Source: Ordospora colligata OC4
Lineage: Eukaryota > Microsporidia > Ordosporidae
NCBI RefSeq assembly: GCF_000803265.1
Contig: NW_014575396.1
Span: forward strand, 1 to 64,000
DNA: 64,000 nt
Direction of reading: 5' to 3'
Under the pieces are notes generated by a model. It saw only the letters and a program-made list of their open reading frames with translations. It was not told where the DNA came from and did not search any database. The position numbers and the translations under genes are program-made. Below are positions 18,347-27,772 of the stretch, in pieces. Position 1 is the stretch's first letter. Each line of letters starts with the position of its first letter.

Positions 18347-19996
18347 CTAATCAAGATGGAGCGACTTCGGAAATTTCTCAATGATATTTGGATTATTGCA
18401 AATCACTAAAAATGTTTTGTGTGAGAACTTTGGACTCAGTATAATGTCTATTAAGAGGGTTGCAGACGAGCTGTCGAGGCTACTAATGGGCTCATCAAAA
18501 AGATATATAAACGAATCTTTCAACATTGCTCTTGCACAATACACCTTCTGCCTCAGACCCCCGCTTATCAACTCACCTCGCTCACCAACAACAGTGTTGT
18601 ATCCAGAGCTCAGCTTCAGTATCTCCTTATGGATGTTGAGCCTGCGGCACTCTTCAATTATCTCGCTGTAGCTTTTTTCATTGCCATATCTAAGGTTGTT
18701 GTACACAGTGTCATCAAAGAGATCCGCCCTTTGCGGAATGTACGATATCAACGACCGATACGATTTCATCTTTATCTTAGAAATCGGAAGTCCATCGATA
18801 AAGATTCCCCCTTCCATCGGGGACATCAATCTCAAGATGAGCCTGAAAAGAATACTCTTGCCCGCTCCGTTTCTTCCATGAACAACAATCTTATCTCCCT
18901 TCTTAATCATAAAGTTTAGCTTGTTGATAACAACAGAGTCGTTTACAACAATGCTCATATTCTTGAACTCTAGGTTGTCATGGAAATAATCCACGTCATA
19001 GTGCTCTTCATTATCAGACACTCTATCCTCTTCTAGGTACCGAATCGCCATAAGCCCGTTGAGCATTGCAACCCTGAGCTTTCCATATATCTTAGATGTG
19101 TTCTCAACAGACTTATCGTAGTCTGCTATCAATGAGTACATATTTCTCAGTTGAATTCCATCACCATTTCCATACTTACATAAAATAACAGCAATCACAA
19201 ACATCGATGTCCTGAAAAGAAGGTTGTGGACCGTTTCAATAATCGTAAGCACCCTCTTCATATGCACAAAGGCAGCTCTCCACGGGTTGATCCTCTCTTT
19301 AAAATTGAACGTCTCCTGCGTCTCTGTCTGGTAAGCCTTGATTGTTTCGTAGTTCAGCAGTATTTCATAGACCTTCTTGTCCATCTGAGTCTTTGCATCA
19401 TTCAACTCCTGCCTGCATTTCAATATAGCAAATGTGCCCTTGATATGGATAACAAGTCCAACTGCAAGTAACCCCAGGCATATTCCAAGATACAGCATTC
19501 CGTATCTTATGTGTATTCTGTACAGATCCATTCCTATGTAAAAAAGACGTCCTATTATATCCATAAACACAATCTTCACCATCTTTGACAGTCCTTCAAC
19601 ACCCTTCGAGATCGAGTACTGTGACTTTCCACTGCTCATGTCAAACCTTCCTGGCTTCTCATTGTATATGATGTTCATTATTGCCCGTATGGACGCCTTC
19701 ATCTGGAACTGCCCAATGCTGCTTTCAAATAGAATGTCGGTCGTTCCTTCAATCATCATAATTGATATCCGGTAAAAAAAGATCCTCACAACTGCATCCA
19801 GCAGATTTCCATACTCCTCAAGCTCAAATATTATGTCAGACACCATCTTGTACAGAGCACCTCGGATAACAATCGAAATCATCATTAGAAACAACACATG
19901 TGGTGCTGCGACAACCTCTTGGGAATAGTACCTCATACAAAGCTGGAAAATCCCAGACCCAGAAATTTTTCTCTCTCCCTTGCATTCCTTTCCCAT
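18347..19996 (-). CDS. ATM1: Atm1-like half ABC transporter, probably mitosomal
   Basis: 549-aa half transporter: membrane domain (about 30-290) with the NYETIKAYQTE segment typical of Atm1/ABCB7, then a nucleotide-binding domain with Walker A GRNGAGKS (374-381), Q-loop SYIPQ, signature ISGGLRQ (477-483) and Walker B IYLFDEP. The switch His of the H-loop is replaced (VICNNP around 531-536) and the signature lacks the usual Gln. Atm1 exports a sulfur or glutathione compound needed for cytosolic Fe-S assembly; microsporidia keep this function in mitosomes. A targeting signal is not obvious. It starts 25 bp from a divergent small gene. Confidence 0.8.
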   Translation of the reverse strand: MGKECKGERKISGSGIFQLCMRYYSQEVVAAPHVLFLMMISIVIRGALYKMVSDIIFELEEYGNLLDAVVRIFFYRISIMMIEGTTDILFESSIGQFQMKASIRAIMNIIYNEKPGRFDMSSGKSQYSISKGVEGLSKMVKIVFMDIIGRLFYIGMDLYRIHIRYGMLYLGICLGLLAVGLVIHIKGTFAILKCRQELNDAKTQMDKKVYEILLNYETIKAYQTETQETFNFKERINPWRAAFVHMKRVLTIIETVHNLLFRTSMFVIAVILCKYGNGDGIQLRNMYSLIADYDKSVENTSKIYGKLRVAMLNGLMAIRYLEEDRVSDNEEHYDVDYFHDNLEFKNMSIVVNDSVVINKLNFMIKKGDKIVVHGRNGAGKSILFRLILRLMSPMEGGIFIDGLPISKIKMKSYRSLISYIPQRADLFDDTVYNNLRYGNEKSYSEIIEECRRLNIHKEILKLSSGYNTVVGERGELISGGLRQKVYCARAMLKDSFIYLFDEPISSLDSSSATLLIDIILSPKFSHKTFLVICNNPNIIEKFPKSLHLD

Positions 19997-20021
19997 CTGA
20001 ATTGTGCATTGGGCTTGAATA
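19997..20021. promoter_or_regulatory. 25-bp divergent promoter gap with a CCC/GGG element
   Basis: The spacer between the starts of the ABC transporter (minus) and the small membrane protein (plus) is 25 bp and contains one TTGGGC element (GCCCAA on the minus strand). It therefore lies upstream of both ATGs, as at 7969-7986. Confidence 0.5.
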
Positions 20022-20249
20022 ATGGCACCTAAAAGGAGAAATCATCGTTATTTTAATGCTATGCTTGATGCAATTGACAAAAACAGTCCAATCAGCTTGC
20101 CTCAGGTAGAAGTATTAAAAGCCAAAAGGAGGCTTGCCATCACACTATCCTTTTCATATCTTATCTTTCCATTGGCACAAATCCTCGCTAATCGTTCATT
20201 AGTGCATTACAGAATTCTTCGGTTTGACAGCATCAGTAAGCAGCTTTAG
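20022..20249 (+). CDS. Small predicted membrane protein, unknown
   Basis: 75-aa protein with a basic N-terminus (MAPKRRNHRYF), a short polar region, one hydrophobic helix (LAITLSFSYLIFPLAQILA) and a basic tail. No family is recognised. Support for being real comes from its ATG lying 25 bp from the ABC transporter start with a shared GGGC element. It also fills the only gap here and overlaps the stop of the convergent PIN gene by 4 bp, a packing common in these genomes. Confidence 0.55.
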   Translation: MAPKRRNHRYFNAMLDAIDKNSPISLPQVEVLKAKRRLAITLSFSYLIFPLAQILANRSLVHYRILRFDSISKQL

Positions 20250-21037
20250 TACACAATCCTAAACATCATCAAAAGCTCAGAGCCAAGCCTCAGAAGCTCT
20301 TCTCCCTTTGCCTTCTTGAACTTCTTCTTCAATCCCAGAACTATCTCCTTGGACTTCCGAGGTAAGTACGAGTGGAATAGGCTGTTTTCCTTGATTATCA
20401 GATCTAACAAAAATTCAAGAGTCACTGCCTTAAGGTCATCTGGAAAAAAAAGTACATAAGGTTTTCCTATACTTTTCTCCATTATCAACAGGATGGTTGG
20501 CAGGAGCTTGTCTCGAATCAGCTCTTTTATCTTCTCATCTTCGTTCAGCTTACTGTTCTCTTCATCAATATCCATAGGCTCTATTCCTGTGTAAATTCCT
20601 AGGATCTTGATCTTCAGCTCTTCATAAGACAGACCTTGCATCAGAATGGACTCAACATTATAGCACTTCGATTTCAGATAAAACGCTTTGTCGTTTGTCA
20701 AAACAACCGGATGGATTTGCTTCGATGCAAAGTTCAAGATTTTGTCATCATTATTCTGCACTTCCGATATAAGCTTACTTCCATCAACAACATCCATGCT
20801 GTTGTCCTTCAGCTTTCCTTCAAGCTCGGTGATCGATGCATTGTACACCTTCTCAAGAAATCGAATTGCCTTTCTAGCCTCGGTCATCTTACTCTTATTA
20901 TGATCTAGCTCTTGTAGAACAACCTTCGATATAGACATCGCAACATCTATTGGAAACTCATCTTCATACAACTTTCTAATCACATCTAAATGCAGCATAA
21001 AAACATTCGTATCCGGAACAATCGAGATTCTCAACAT
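20246..21037 (-). CDS. PIN-domain ribonuclease-like protein (SWT1 type)
   Basis: 263-aa protein with an N-terminal PIN domain: first acidic residue in ISIVPDTNVF, LQELDHNKS, acidic pair in NNDDKILNFA, and VVLTNDKAFYLKSK. These are the metal-binding positions of the family. The C-terminal helical region (KIKELIRDKLLPTILLIMEK onward) fits SWT1, a nuclear endonuclease that surveys transcripts. Start at 21037 is chosen because CCCTTT is immediately upstream; in-frame codons further up lack an ATG before the next signal. SWT1 assignment is an inference from domain order. Confidence 0.7.
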   Translation of the reverse strand: MLRISIVPDTNVFMLHLDVIRKLYEDEFPIDVAMSISKVVLQELDHNKSKMTEARKAIRFLEKVYNASITELEGKLKDNSMDVVDGSKLISEVQNNDDKILNFASKQIHPVVLTNDKAFYLKSKCYNVESILMQGLSYEELKIKILGIYTGIEPMDIDEENSKLNEDEKIKELIRDKLLPTILLIMEKSIGKPYVLFFPDDLKAVTLEFLLDLIIKENSLFHSYLPRKSKEIVLGLKKKFKKAKGEELLRLGSELLMMFRIVY

Positions 21038-21142
21038 AAAGGGTAGAAAAACACAATCCAAACACATTCAAACTTTAATCATTCTTTCTTGGCACTCAGC
21101 CTCCCGCTTTAAGTGTATAATCTATTATATTCACCAAAGCAT

Positions 21143-21874
21143 TCAAACTGCACCTTGCTCTCTGCACGCCATAACCATTGTGTTATAAGAGCCACAGAAT
21201 GGACACCGGTTGTACACAATCCCAGCTACTGCCTTAGAAGGATTACCACAATCGCGGCATTCAATAGAGCATAGATCCGCTACACCACTAAGAATCTCTG
21301 CATCGTTGTATACAAGACTCCTAATCTTGGCATCAACCACTGAAACATCTCCCATTGGCTTCGAACATATAGGGCATGTGTATGTTTTCTTCATGTAGTC
21401 TATAAAACAGCTTTCATGCATGCTATGTCCGCATCTGAGGAGCACAAGGACTTCTGTACATTCATGCATCCCTTCTGCACATATTGGACAGTTTCTTCCT
21501 GTTGCGTTCTCTACATGAATATGCTCTCTTGATCCGTTTATCAGAAGGCATGTCTGGCAAACATCACAGTGGAACGTATCCTGTACATTTCCTCTTCTAC
21601 ACACCTTGCATTGTTCACAATGGAAAATCTTATCTCCAGAGCTATCCCAAAGGTTGCATTTGTTACAATAATACTGGGATGCCTCTGTGTCACATGATAA
21701 GCACTTCTGTGAGACTTGTTGCATAGTTTTACACTTTATGCACTGCATCTTTAATATCTCGTATCTATTGGATTTATGCATCTCATTCATATCGTGACAT
21801 AATCGGCATGGATATGCTTTTCTGCAACACTCAAATATTAACAGGTTATTGTTTGAATAATGTTGACAAGCCAT
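21143..21874 (-). CDS. CHY/CTCHY zinc-finger RING E3 ubiquitin ligase (RCHY1/PIRH2 type)
   Basis: 243-aa cysteine-rich protein. It begins with CQHY (the CHY-finger signature) and continues with CRKAYPCRLCHDMNE and paired CxxC motifs. Next come the CTCHY finger (CNLWD...HCEQCKVCRRG...FHCDVCQTC), a C3H2C3 RING (CPICAEGMHE...LRCGHSMHESC...CPICSKP), and a C-terminal rubredoxin-like zinc knuckle (CRDCG...CPFCGS). This is the complete PIRH2/RCHY1 order. Such E3 ligases ubiquitinate regulatory proteins; fungal members act in stress and iron control. Length is normal for the family. Confidence 0.88.
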   Translation of the reverse strand: MACQHYSNNNLLIFECCRKAYPCRLCHDMNEMHKSNRYEILKMQCIKCKTMQQVSQKCLSCDTEASQYYCNKCNLWDSSGDKIFHCEQCKVCRRGNVQDTFHCDVCQTCLLINGSREHIHVENATGRNCPICAEGMHECTEVLVLLRCGHSMHESCFIDYMKKTYTCPICSKPMGDVSVVDAKIRSLVYNDAEILSGVADLCSIECRDCGNPSKAVAGIVYNRCPFCGSYNTMVMACREQGAV

Positions 21875-21990
21875 TTGGTTTATACAACAATACTTTGCGT
21901 TTTATTCAAAATGTTTCATGTGATGCTTTGCCTGTGAATAATATGTGATGCTCTTCCTTTACATAATTCATGAAAGTAATCCCCAGGTGC

Positions 21991-23115
21991 ATGAGGCTTG
22001 AATTATTTGATGTTGGATTCGAAGGAACTACAATTAGAGATTGTTTAAGACTTCAGAAGGAAGATAATAGCAGTAAAATCGTTTTCGATAGCAACGGAAC
22101 ATATGGCTCCACATACAAAGGATACTCAAAACTTAAATTAAGCAAATATGTGAAAAACTGCGTTCTTAATAAAGGCAACTTTGAATCGGAACTTCAATTA
22201 GAAGCATTTCCTGCGCTTATAAGGCCTACTGATGATATAATTATGCATATGCACGAGGCAGGCATGATGGCGTTTGTTGAGTTTATAAAAATATCAAACC
22301 ACTTCTACATAGATGAGTCAGGTAAAGCTTATAGAATTCCATACACAAAGACAGAGATCGCTGATTCAAATATCCTGAGTCTAGAAGAAAAGCATTTTGT
22401 TGGTAAACTGTTTAGAGGGCACATGACTTTCGACGAGTTTTCACAGTCTCTTTCTGAAAGATCAAAGGCGATCTTAATGAATGGGATTGCAGGAGATAAT
22501 AACACAGCCATGAGAATGAACATGTATGCCAAAAACATCGGAATGGTACCATTCCTGTATCCTCGTCACGGGCATAAAGAAATTTCAGAAATGTTTTCAA
22601 GATGTAACTCTATGTGCGGTATTGGATATGTTCTGGATCCCTTATTATCTGTAACTCCTATTGATAATATAGGTGAAAATAACATTGATAAAGTGCATAC
22701 AGATCAAGATTTAATTAAGGAATCAGGTTCAAATGCCACGTATATTGACAAGACACTATTTGAGTATTCATATAAAATACATACAAGTTATGGTGATGTG
22801 CTGACCAAAAAAGTGGTATTTTCAGATTCAAACATGCCAGGATGTTATGTAAGAGTCATCAACACAAAAAAACATATCCTTGAAAAAACATTTTTTGCAT
22901 TTGCACGAAGAGTGCACTTGATGAACATCATTGCATTGAGTTCTGAAACAGAATGCTGTTCAGAAGAAACTTACCTCATATATATCACTAAAAATGAAGA
23001 AAGTGTGTCAGATGATGATTTAAGGTTCTTGGGAATTCAAGATGAAGATATAATCGAAGATATTTCCTATGAAACCATATATTCATTCAAACCAGACTCG
23101 TTTGTCATTGAATAA
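21991..23115 (+). CDS. Rab GDP-dissociation inhibitor / Rab escort protein
   Basis: 374-aa member of the GDI/REP family. The N-terminus FDVGFEGTTIRDCLRL is a diverged FDVIVxGTGL dinucleotide-fold signature, followed by KIVFDSNGTYGS (usually DxNxYYGG). The stretch VPFLYPRHGHKEISEMFSRC...GIGYVLD matches the conserved YLYPxYGxGELPxxFxR box. These proteins bind prenylated Rab GTPases and either recycle them or present them for prenylation. Start chosen at 21991 because CCCC AGGTGC precedes it; an ATG 21 nt upstream is possible. GDI versus REP cannot be decided from sequence alone. Confidence 0.8.
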   Translation: MRLELFDVGFEGTTIRDCLRLQKEDNSSKIVFDSNGTYGSTYKGYSKLKLSKYVKNCVLNKGNFESELQLEAFPALIRPTDDIIMHMHEAGMMAFVEFIKISNHFYIDESGKAYRIPYTKTEIADSNILSLEEKHFVGKLFRGHMTFDEFSQSLSERSKAILMNGIAGDNNTAMRMNMYAKNIGMVPFLYPRHGHKEISEMFSRCNSMCGIGYVLDPLLSVTPIDNIGENNIDKVHTDQDLIKESGSNATYIDKTLFEYSYKIHTSYGDVLTKKVVFSDSNMPGCYVRVINTKKHILEKTFFAFARRVHLMNIIALSSETECCSEETYLIYITKNEESVSDDDLRFLGIQDEDIIEDISYETIYSFKPDSFVIE

Positions 23116-23199
23116 TTGCTTGCATTGTGTCAATAACTAGTAAATGATATTAATATATTTATTCTACCAAGTCCTTGCTTATTTAGATCACAGCAACAT

Positions 23200-23508
23200 T
23201 TAGTTTTTATTCCAATCCTCCTTGTGTCTGTTCAACCAGAGAAAGTGCTGTTGCTCTCCAAGATGCTGTAGAAACCCACTTGCAAGCACATCTTCAACGT
23301 CACTTCGATTGAGATACCCCAAAATCACCAGACATTGCGGATACACAAGAAACCTGGAGTATCTGGGCGACTTCCAGTACTCCAAGTACTTCAGGTACCG
23401 TCTGAATTCATTCGACTCAAAGTATCCTTCATTATGCAACCATCTTAAATATTCGGGATTGCAAAGCAGCTGTACAAACTCAAGCTCCTTTTCAAACCTC
23501 GATGCCAT
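23200..23508 (-). CDS. MED31: Mediator subunit 31 (SOH1)
   Basis: 102-aa protein that is almost entirely the MED31 domain: [55 protein letters not shown]31 is the most conserved Mediator subunit, in the middle module that links activators to RNA polymerase II. The start at 23508 is immediately preceded by GCCC; in-frame ATGs 6 and 18 nt upstream are less likely. It follows the RPC2 gene by 23 bp on the same strand. Confidence 0.93.
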   Translation of the reverse strand: MASRFEKELEFVQLLCNPEYLRWLHNEGYFESNEFRRYLKYLEYWKSPRYSRFLVYPQCLVILGYLNRSDVEDVLASGFLQHLGEQQHFLWLNRHKEDWNKN

Positions 23509-23531
23509 GGGCATAGCCAAACTCATTCAAA

Positions 23532-26500
23532 TCATTCAATGTGCAGTCGAGGAAGAATGTTCATTGACATCAACTCCTGAAACAGAAGCTTACATGCATA
23601 TGGAATTGTTACAACAGAAGGTGTAGTGCTTTTACAAGCAACACAGCATCCTTTGAATGCCAACACTCCGCATGACTTGCACACATACGCTTCAAACGCA
23701 TCAGAAGACACCATCAACCTTTCTACAATAAGTGATGATGCACCATACCCTATCAGGCAGTCTCTTTCCATTTCTCCCAATCGCAGTCCTCCATCTTTAC
23801 TTCTTCCTTCTGTAGGCTGTCTTGTCAATATTGCTCTTGGTCCTCGCGCTCTCATGTGGATCTTGTCAGCAACCATATGCTTAAGCCTCTGGTAAAACAC
23901 AGGTCCAAAGAATATATATGCCATCAGAGGCGCACCTGTTGTACCACTTGTAAAGCAATCCTTTCCAGAATAGCTATATCCATTTCTTACTAGAAGCTCA
24001 CATGTTTCCTCAACCAAGTTTTGTTTAAATGCCGTGCTGTCTGCAATCTTTCCTTCCAATACTCCCGCCTTTCCAGAGATCAGCTCTATTATCTTTCCAA
24101 CAGTCATCCTAGAAGGAAATCCATGCGGATTCATTATTATATCAGGAACAATCCCCTGGTCATTGAAAGGCATATCTTCCTGTTTTACAATCAGACCTAT
24201 AACTCCCTTCTGCCCATGTCTACTGCTCAGCTTGTCTCCTATTTCCGGTGGTCTTGTCTGTCGCATCATTGTCTTTATCAATGTTTGGTCTTGTGACTTC
24301 GTTATTAGCACCTTATCTATGTATACAGGTTCCCCTCGGTGCACTTTTCCTGTGAACTTGTATGTCCCATCGGCAGGCGACATTTTGTTAACATATACAC
24401 TTCCATCCTTAACTATCTTTCCAGGTTTTCCAAGTCCATCAACATCCAAAACACTTTCGTTTGGATTTGGGCTGAGCATATCAGGAATTCCATTCCCATG
24501 CTTCTTCAAAAAAGCTGTATTTGTTTTATAAACCTCCACACGGAAGATGCCTCGATCTATCGACGCCTTGTTAAGAATCAGTGCATCTTCAATGTCATAT
24601 CCAGAATAGCTCATCACAGCAACCATTGCATTCTGCCCCGCAGGCATTTCATTATAACTTATCAGATCAAGGATCTTTGTGGAAACCATTGGCCTATGTG
24701 TGTATGTTAGCTGGAGTATTACTGAATCAAACCTCTTCTTTGTGTTCAAAGCTATGTGTCCAATTGCCTGTTTACCCATTGCACATTGATATGTATTTCT
24801 TGGGCTCTGATTGTGATGTGGGAATGGAACAAGTCCTGCGACATATCCAAGAATCGCAAATTCAGAGATCTCGAGGTGTGTTGTTTCATCTTTAATATCT
24901 TCTGGCTTCAGCGCCACAAGACAATCATTCTCCTCGTTCGCATCAAGGTATTCAATAAACCCCTCTTCCAGGAGATCTGAAAAAGATTTATGCTTGAGGT
25001 AGTAATCAAAAAAGCCGCTATGGCTCTTCTTAATATCCTCAGGAATTGAATCAGACATTCTATCTCCAATACCAAGCCTCTGAAAAGCATCTGCTACAGA
25101 GTCTTGAATAATATCTATATTCTTTCTATATTTATCAATAGCAATAAGTGGACGGCATATTCTTCCATTATCAGATGCTATATGAACAACCCTTTCTGAT
25201 GTTACTTTATATATCGATACAAATCTTCCAATCAATCCCTTTCTTCTATAGAGCTTAAATTGATTAACAACAAAATCCACTCGATTGGTTATTCCAATTA
25301 TGTCTCCATTTATAAACACACTATAAACGTCATTTGCATGAATCTCTCGTGTGTATACTGCTTCTATCTGTACAACACCTAATCTAAAGATCAGGTCCAT
25401 TATTGGCTTGATATGAGAATCTGTGGTTATTTCTGCGAGTAATGCAAGATTCTTCACAAGGCCGCATGACTCTCCTTCAGGCGTATCAACAGGACAGAGC
25501 ATCCCCCATGAAGACGTATGTAGTGAGCGAGGCCCACTGACCTTTCGTGTCTTTTCAAAGTGAGAGTTGATCTTTGTCATCATCCCAAGAGCAGATATAT
25601 ACGAGTGCCTTAATAGAACATGTGTCACTCCGCTTCTTTCCATTCTAAATCTTTTAAGGTTCCAGTTGCCTGTTGAGATTGCTCTTGAAAGTGTTGATGT
25701 AATCATGTTTGCTTGGAGGCTCAAAAACGTTAATGCATCAAACTCTTGTGCACGCGTCCTTTTGCTTAGAATCTTGTCAATAGACTTCTTCAGTTCAAAG
25801 TTGAATCTCTTAAATGTGTCTTCAAACAGGATCGACAGTAGCTGGCCTGCAAGTTCAAATCTTTTATTGCCTACAAAGTCCTTATCATCCTCCTTTAGAA
25901 TGTCTAATCTTGTTTGTGTCAATCTCCTTATCATAAACGATATGTACAAGCCCTTCTTCCTCATGTCACATCCATCAATGTGAACATTCGGCAGGATCTT
26001 TTCCGAAAGAATCGTACGAACCTCATCAATCTTACATTCATCTTGTTTCAGCTTTATGCAATTTCCAATATACTGCAATGCCTGTTGACTTGTAAATACA
26101 CCTTTTGCCATGCATTCTCCAAAACTAGGCACCATCATATCAAAATACTCCTTTCCCACACATTCTGCTATTTCTCTATCTTGTACAAGCCCAAGCGCCT
26201 TTATCACTATCACAACAGGTACCTCCTCATTAAACATCGAACTCTTCAGGTAGTAACAATCATCTTTGACTGTTACAGATGTTTTACTCTTATGCTCATC
26301 TGTAGAAGAAGTTACCGATGCAAACAATCCCTTTGCTCCAGACTCAATGATTATCCTGTTTTTAGATAATTGCTCTTGTATTAGAATTACCCGTTCAATT
26401 CCCCGGATCACAAAGTATCCACCGACATCCAAAGGGCATTCCTGGGATTCCCTGATTTTCTTTGATTTTGCATCTTTACTCTCAATTACTCCTGTGCACT

Positions 26501-26885
26501 CTGTATTGAGATGGCATTTGCTGCTTCTCAGCATCACAGGCATCTTTCCAATACAAACATCTCTTTTCACCACAATTTGTCCATTTCTGACGTATTCAAC
26601 ATCTACATATATATCTGCAGAGTATGTAATGTCTCTCAGTCTGCATTCGATTGGAAACACATTGTACTTCACCATACTCTCTTCTATACTTGATTTTCCA
26701 ACACGGATGTCTAGATATTTAAGATAGAATGTATGGTCAATGTCTGAGTCGACCACCTGGTTTGCTTTGATCAGTGCCTTTATTTCGTGGTTGACGAAGT
26801 AATCGTATGATTCTATGTGCTGTCTGACCAGCCCCTTTTCCTTGAAGAAGAGTTTTATCAGCTCGAGCCTTTGGTCTTCTCTCAT
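23532..26885 (-). CDS. RET1: RNA polymerase III second-largest subunit
   Basis: 1117-aa polymerase beta-type subunit. The N-terminus KGLVRQHIESYDYFVNHEIK and FYLKYLDIRVGKSSIEES is Pol III specific (RPC2/RPC128) rather than Pol I or II. Core motifs include YFVIRGIERV, CPVDTPEGE, the catalytic-site GYDIEDALILNK, GDKLSSRHGQKGV, and the C-terminal zinc ribbon (CKSCG...CCVACKS). Pol III makes tRNA, 5S and U6 RNA. Start at 26885 has CCCC directly upstream. Length is close to the fungal protein. It pairs functionally with RPC19 (56373) and the SNAPC3 homologue in this window. Confidence 0.95.
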   Translation of the reverse strand: MREDQRLELIKLFFKEKGLVRQHIESYDYFVNHEIKALIKANQVVDSDIDHTFYLKYLDIRVGKSSIEESMVKYNVFPIECRLRDITYSADIYVDVEYVRNGQIVVKRDVCIGKMPVMLRSSKCHLNTECTGVIESKDAKSKKIRESQECPLDVGGYFVIRGIERVILIQEQLSKNRIIIESGAKGLFASVTSSTDEHKSKTSVTVKDDCYYLKSSMFNEEVPVVIVIKALGLVQDREIAECVGKEYFDMMVPSFGECMAKGVFTSQQALQYIGNCIKLKQDECKIDEVRTILSEKILPNVHIDGCDMRKKGLYISFMIRRLTQTRLDILKEDDKDFVGNKRFELAGQLLSILFEDTFKRFNFELKKSIDKILSKRTRAQEFDALTFLSLQANMITSTLSRAISTGNWNLKRFRMERSGVTHVLLRHSYISALGMMTKINSHFEKTRKVSGPRSLHTSSWGMLCPVDTPEGESCGLVKNLALLAEITTDSHIKPIMDLIFRLGVVQIEAVYTREIHANDVYSVFINGDIIGITNRVDFVVNQFKLYRRKGLIGRFVSIYKVTSERVVHIASDNGRICRPLIAIDKYRKNIDIIQDSVADAFQRLGIGDRMSDSIPEDIKKSHSGFFDYYLKHKSFSDLLEEGFIEYLDANEENDCLVALKPEDIKDETTHLEISEFAILGYVAGLVPFPHHNQSPRNTYQCAMGKQAIGHIALNTKKRFDSVILQLTYTHRPMVSTKILDLISYNEMPAGQNAMVAVMSYSGYDIEDALILNKASIDRGIFRVEVYKTNTAFLKKHGNGIPDMLSPNPNESVLDVDGLGKPGKIVKDGSVYVNKMSPADGTYKFTGKVHRGEPVYIDKVLITKSQDQTLIKTMMRQTRPPEIGDKLSSRHGQKGVIGLIVKQEDMPFNDQGIVPDIIMNPHGFPSRMTVGKIIELISGKAGVLEGKIADSTAFKQNLVEETCELLVRNGYSYSGKDCFTSGTTGAPLMAYIFFGPVFYQRLKHMVADKIHMRARGPRAILTRQPTEGRSKDGGLRLGEMERDCLIGYGASSLIVERLMVSSDAFEAYVCKSCGVLAFKGCCVACKSTTPSVVTIPYACKLLFQELMSMNILPRLHIE

Positions 26886-27005
26886 GGGGAAGACCGCGTA
26901 AAAATTTACATACTTGCACGCATTGTACAGCGAATATCAGCATTTCTGGATGCATAAACTGTTGGAATAATATACAATTTGTTTTTTATGCATCGCCCTT
27001 CTGTA

Positions 27006-27254
27006 ATGAAGCTGATCATCAAGACAATGACAGGAAAGGACCTGGAAATAGATGTAGATTTGGCAGTGTCTATTGGAGAGCTCAAGATTGAGATAGAAAA
27101 GCGTGTGAAGGTGCCTGCAGAGCAGCAAAGACTTGTGTGCAATGGAAGGATTTTAATGGACGATAAAGTCACGCTTTCTGATCTTGTGAGCTCTAAAAGA
27201 ATGGCTTACTCAGAAAATGTGATTCACATGGTTCTTGCACTGAGAGGAGGATAG
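27006..27254 (+). CDS. NEDD8/Rub1-like ubiquitin-like modifier
   Basis: 82-aa single ubiquitin fold ending exactly in LRGG with no tail to remove: MKLIIKTMTGKDLEIDVD..., PAEQQRLVCNGRILMDD..., IHMVLALRGG. Alanine before LRGG (ALRGG) is the NEDD8 signature, since ubiquitin has Arg there. The Lys48-equivalent is Arg (NGRIL). There is an insertion of a few residues (SSKRMAYSE) before the last strand. NEDD8 activates cullin ligases. Start at 27006 fits CCCTT at 26996-27000; an in-frame ATG at 26988 would put six extra residues before the fold. Confidence 0.8.
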   Translation: MKLIIKTMTGKDLEIDVDLAVSIGELKIEIEKRVKVPAEQQRLVCNGRILMDDKVTLSDLVSSKRMAYSENVIHMVLALRGG

Positions 27255-27341
27255 GAAGAGTGCGTCAGGTAATGTAAAATGACGAGTAAAACAAATAAAG
27301 CAAGATTAAATAATATTTGTTTGGTATAGAGCGATTCAAAA

Positions 27342-27422
27342 TGGTGCAAGAGGGATTCGAACCCCCGCCTCGTAGAGACTGGAGCCTAATTCCAGCGCCT
27401 TAGACCGCTCGGCCATTACACC
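27342..27422 (-). tRNA. tRNA-Leu (anticodon UAG)
   Basis: 81-nt cloverleaf on the minus strand. The acceptor stem is GGTGTAA with TTGCACC and discriminator A, with A box TGGCCGAGCGGTC and B box GGGTTCGAATCCC. The anticodon arm CTGGA-ATTAGGC-TCCAG gives anticodon TAG. A class II long variable arm identifies leucine. No intron; CCA is not encoded. Confidence 0.95.
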
Positions 27423-27498
27423 TAATTAAAGACATTTTATTGATCAACTCTATGGTATCTTTTATAAATACAATACAAACTTTGTATATTATGGATTG

Positions 27499-27690
27499 AT
27501 GTTCATACTTGTGCCAAGATGTATCAACGTGTTGTTGATACATTTCAAAGATGTGCGAATGCATTTAGATAAGTTTGAAAGATGTGTTAATTATGTGATG
27601 TATACAAATCCATACGATTATGAGAAACAGATGACCACAGTACTGCCTTTGGTATTCCATGCAAATACATTCGAATTGGTTAATCAATAA
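27499..27690 (+). CDS. Possible small protein, unknown
   Basis: 63-aa ORF from an ATG at 27499, in the 350-bp gap between tRNA-Leu and SEC6. It starts MFILVPRCINVLLIHFKDV and ends HANTFELVNQ, with a balanced composition that looks protein-like. There is no CCC motif upstream, no recognised family, and no membrane segment. It could be chance. Confidence 0.3.
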   Translation: MFILVPRCINVLLIHFKDVRMHLDKFERCVNYVMYTNPYDYEKQMTTVLPLVFHANTFELVNQ

Positions 27691-27772
27691 TTCGCTACTA
27701 AAATACTCTAGAGAATCAATCATATATGCATAAGTAAGGCAATCATGGTCAAAAACAATTAAAACCCCAGGC

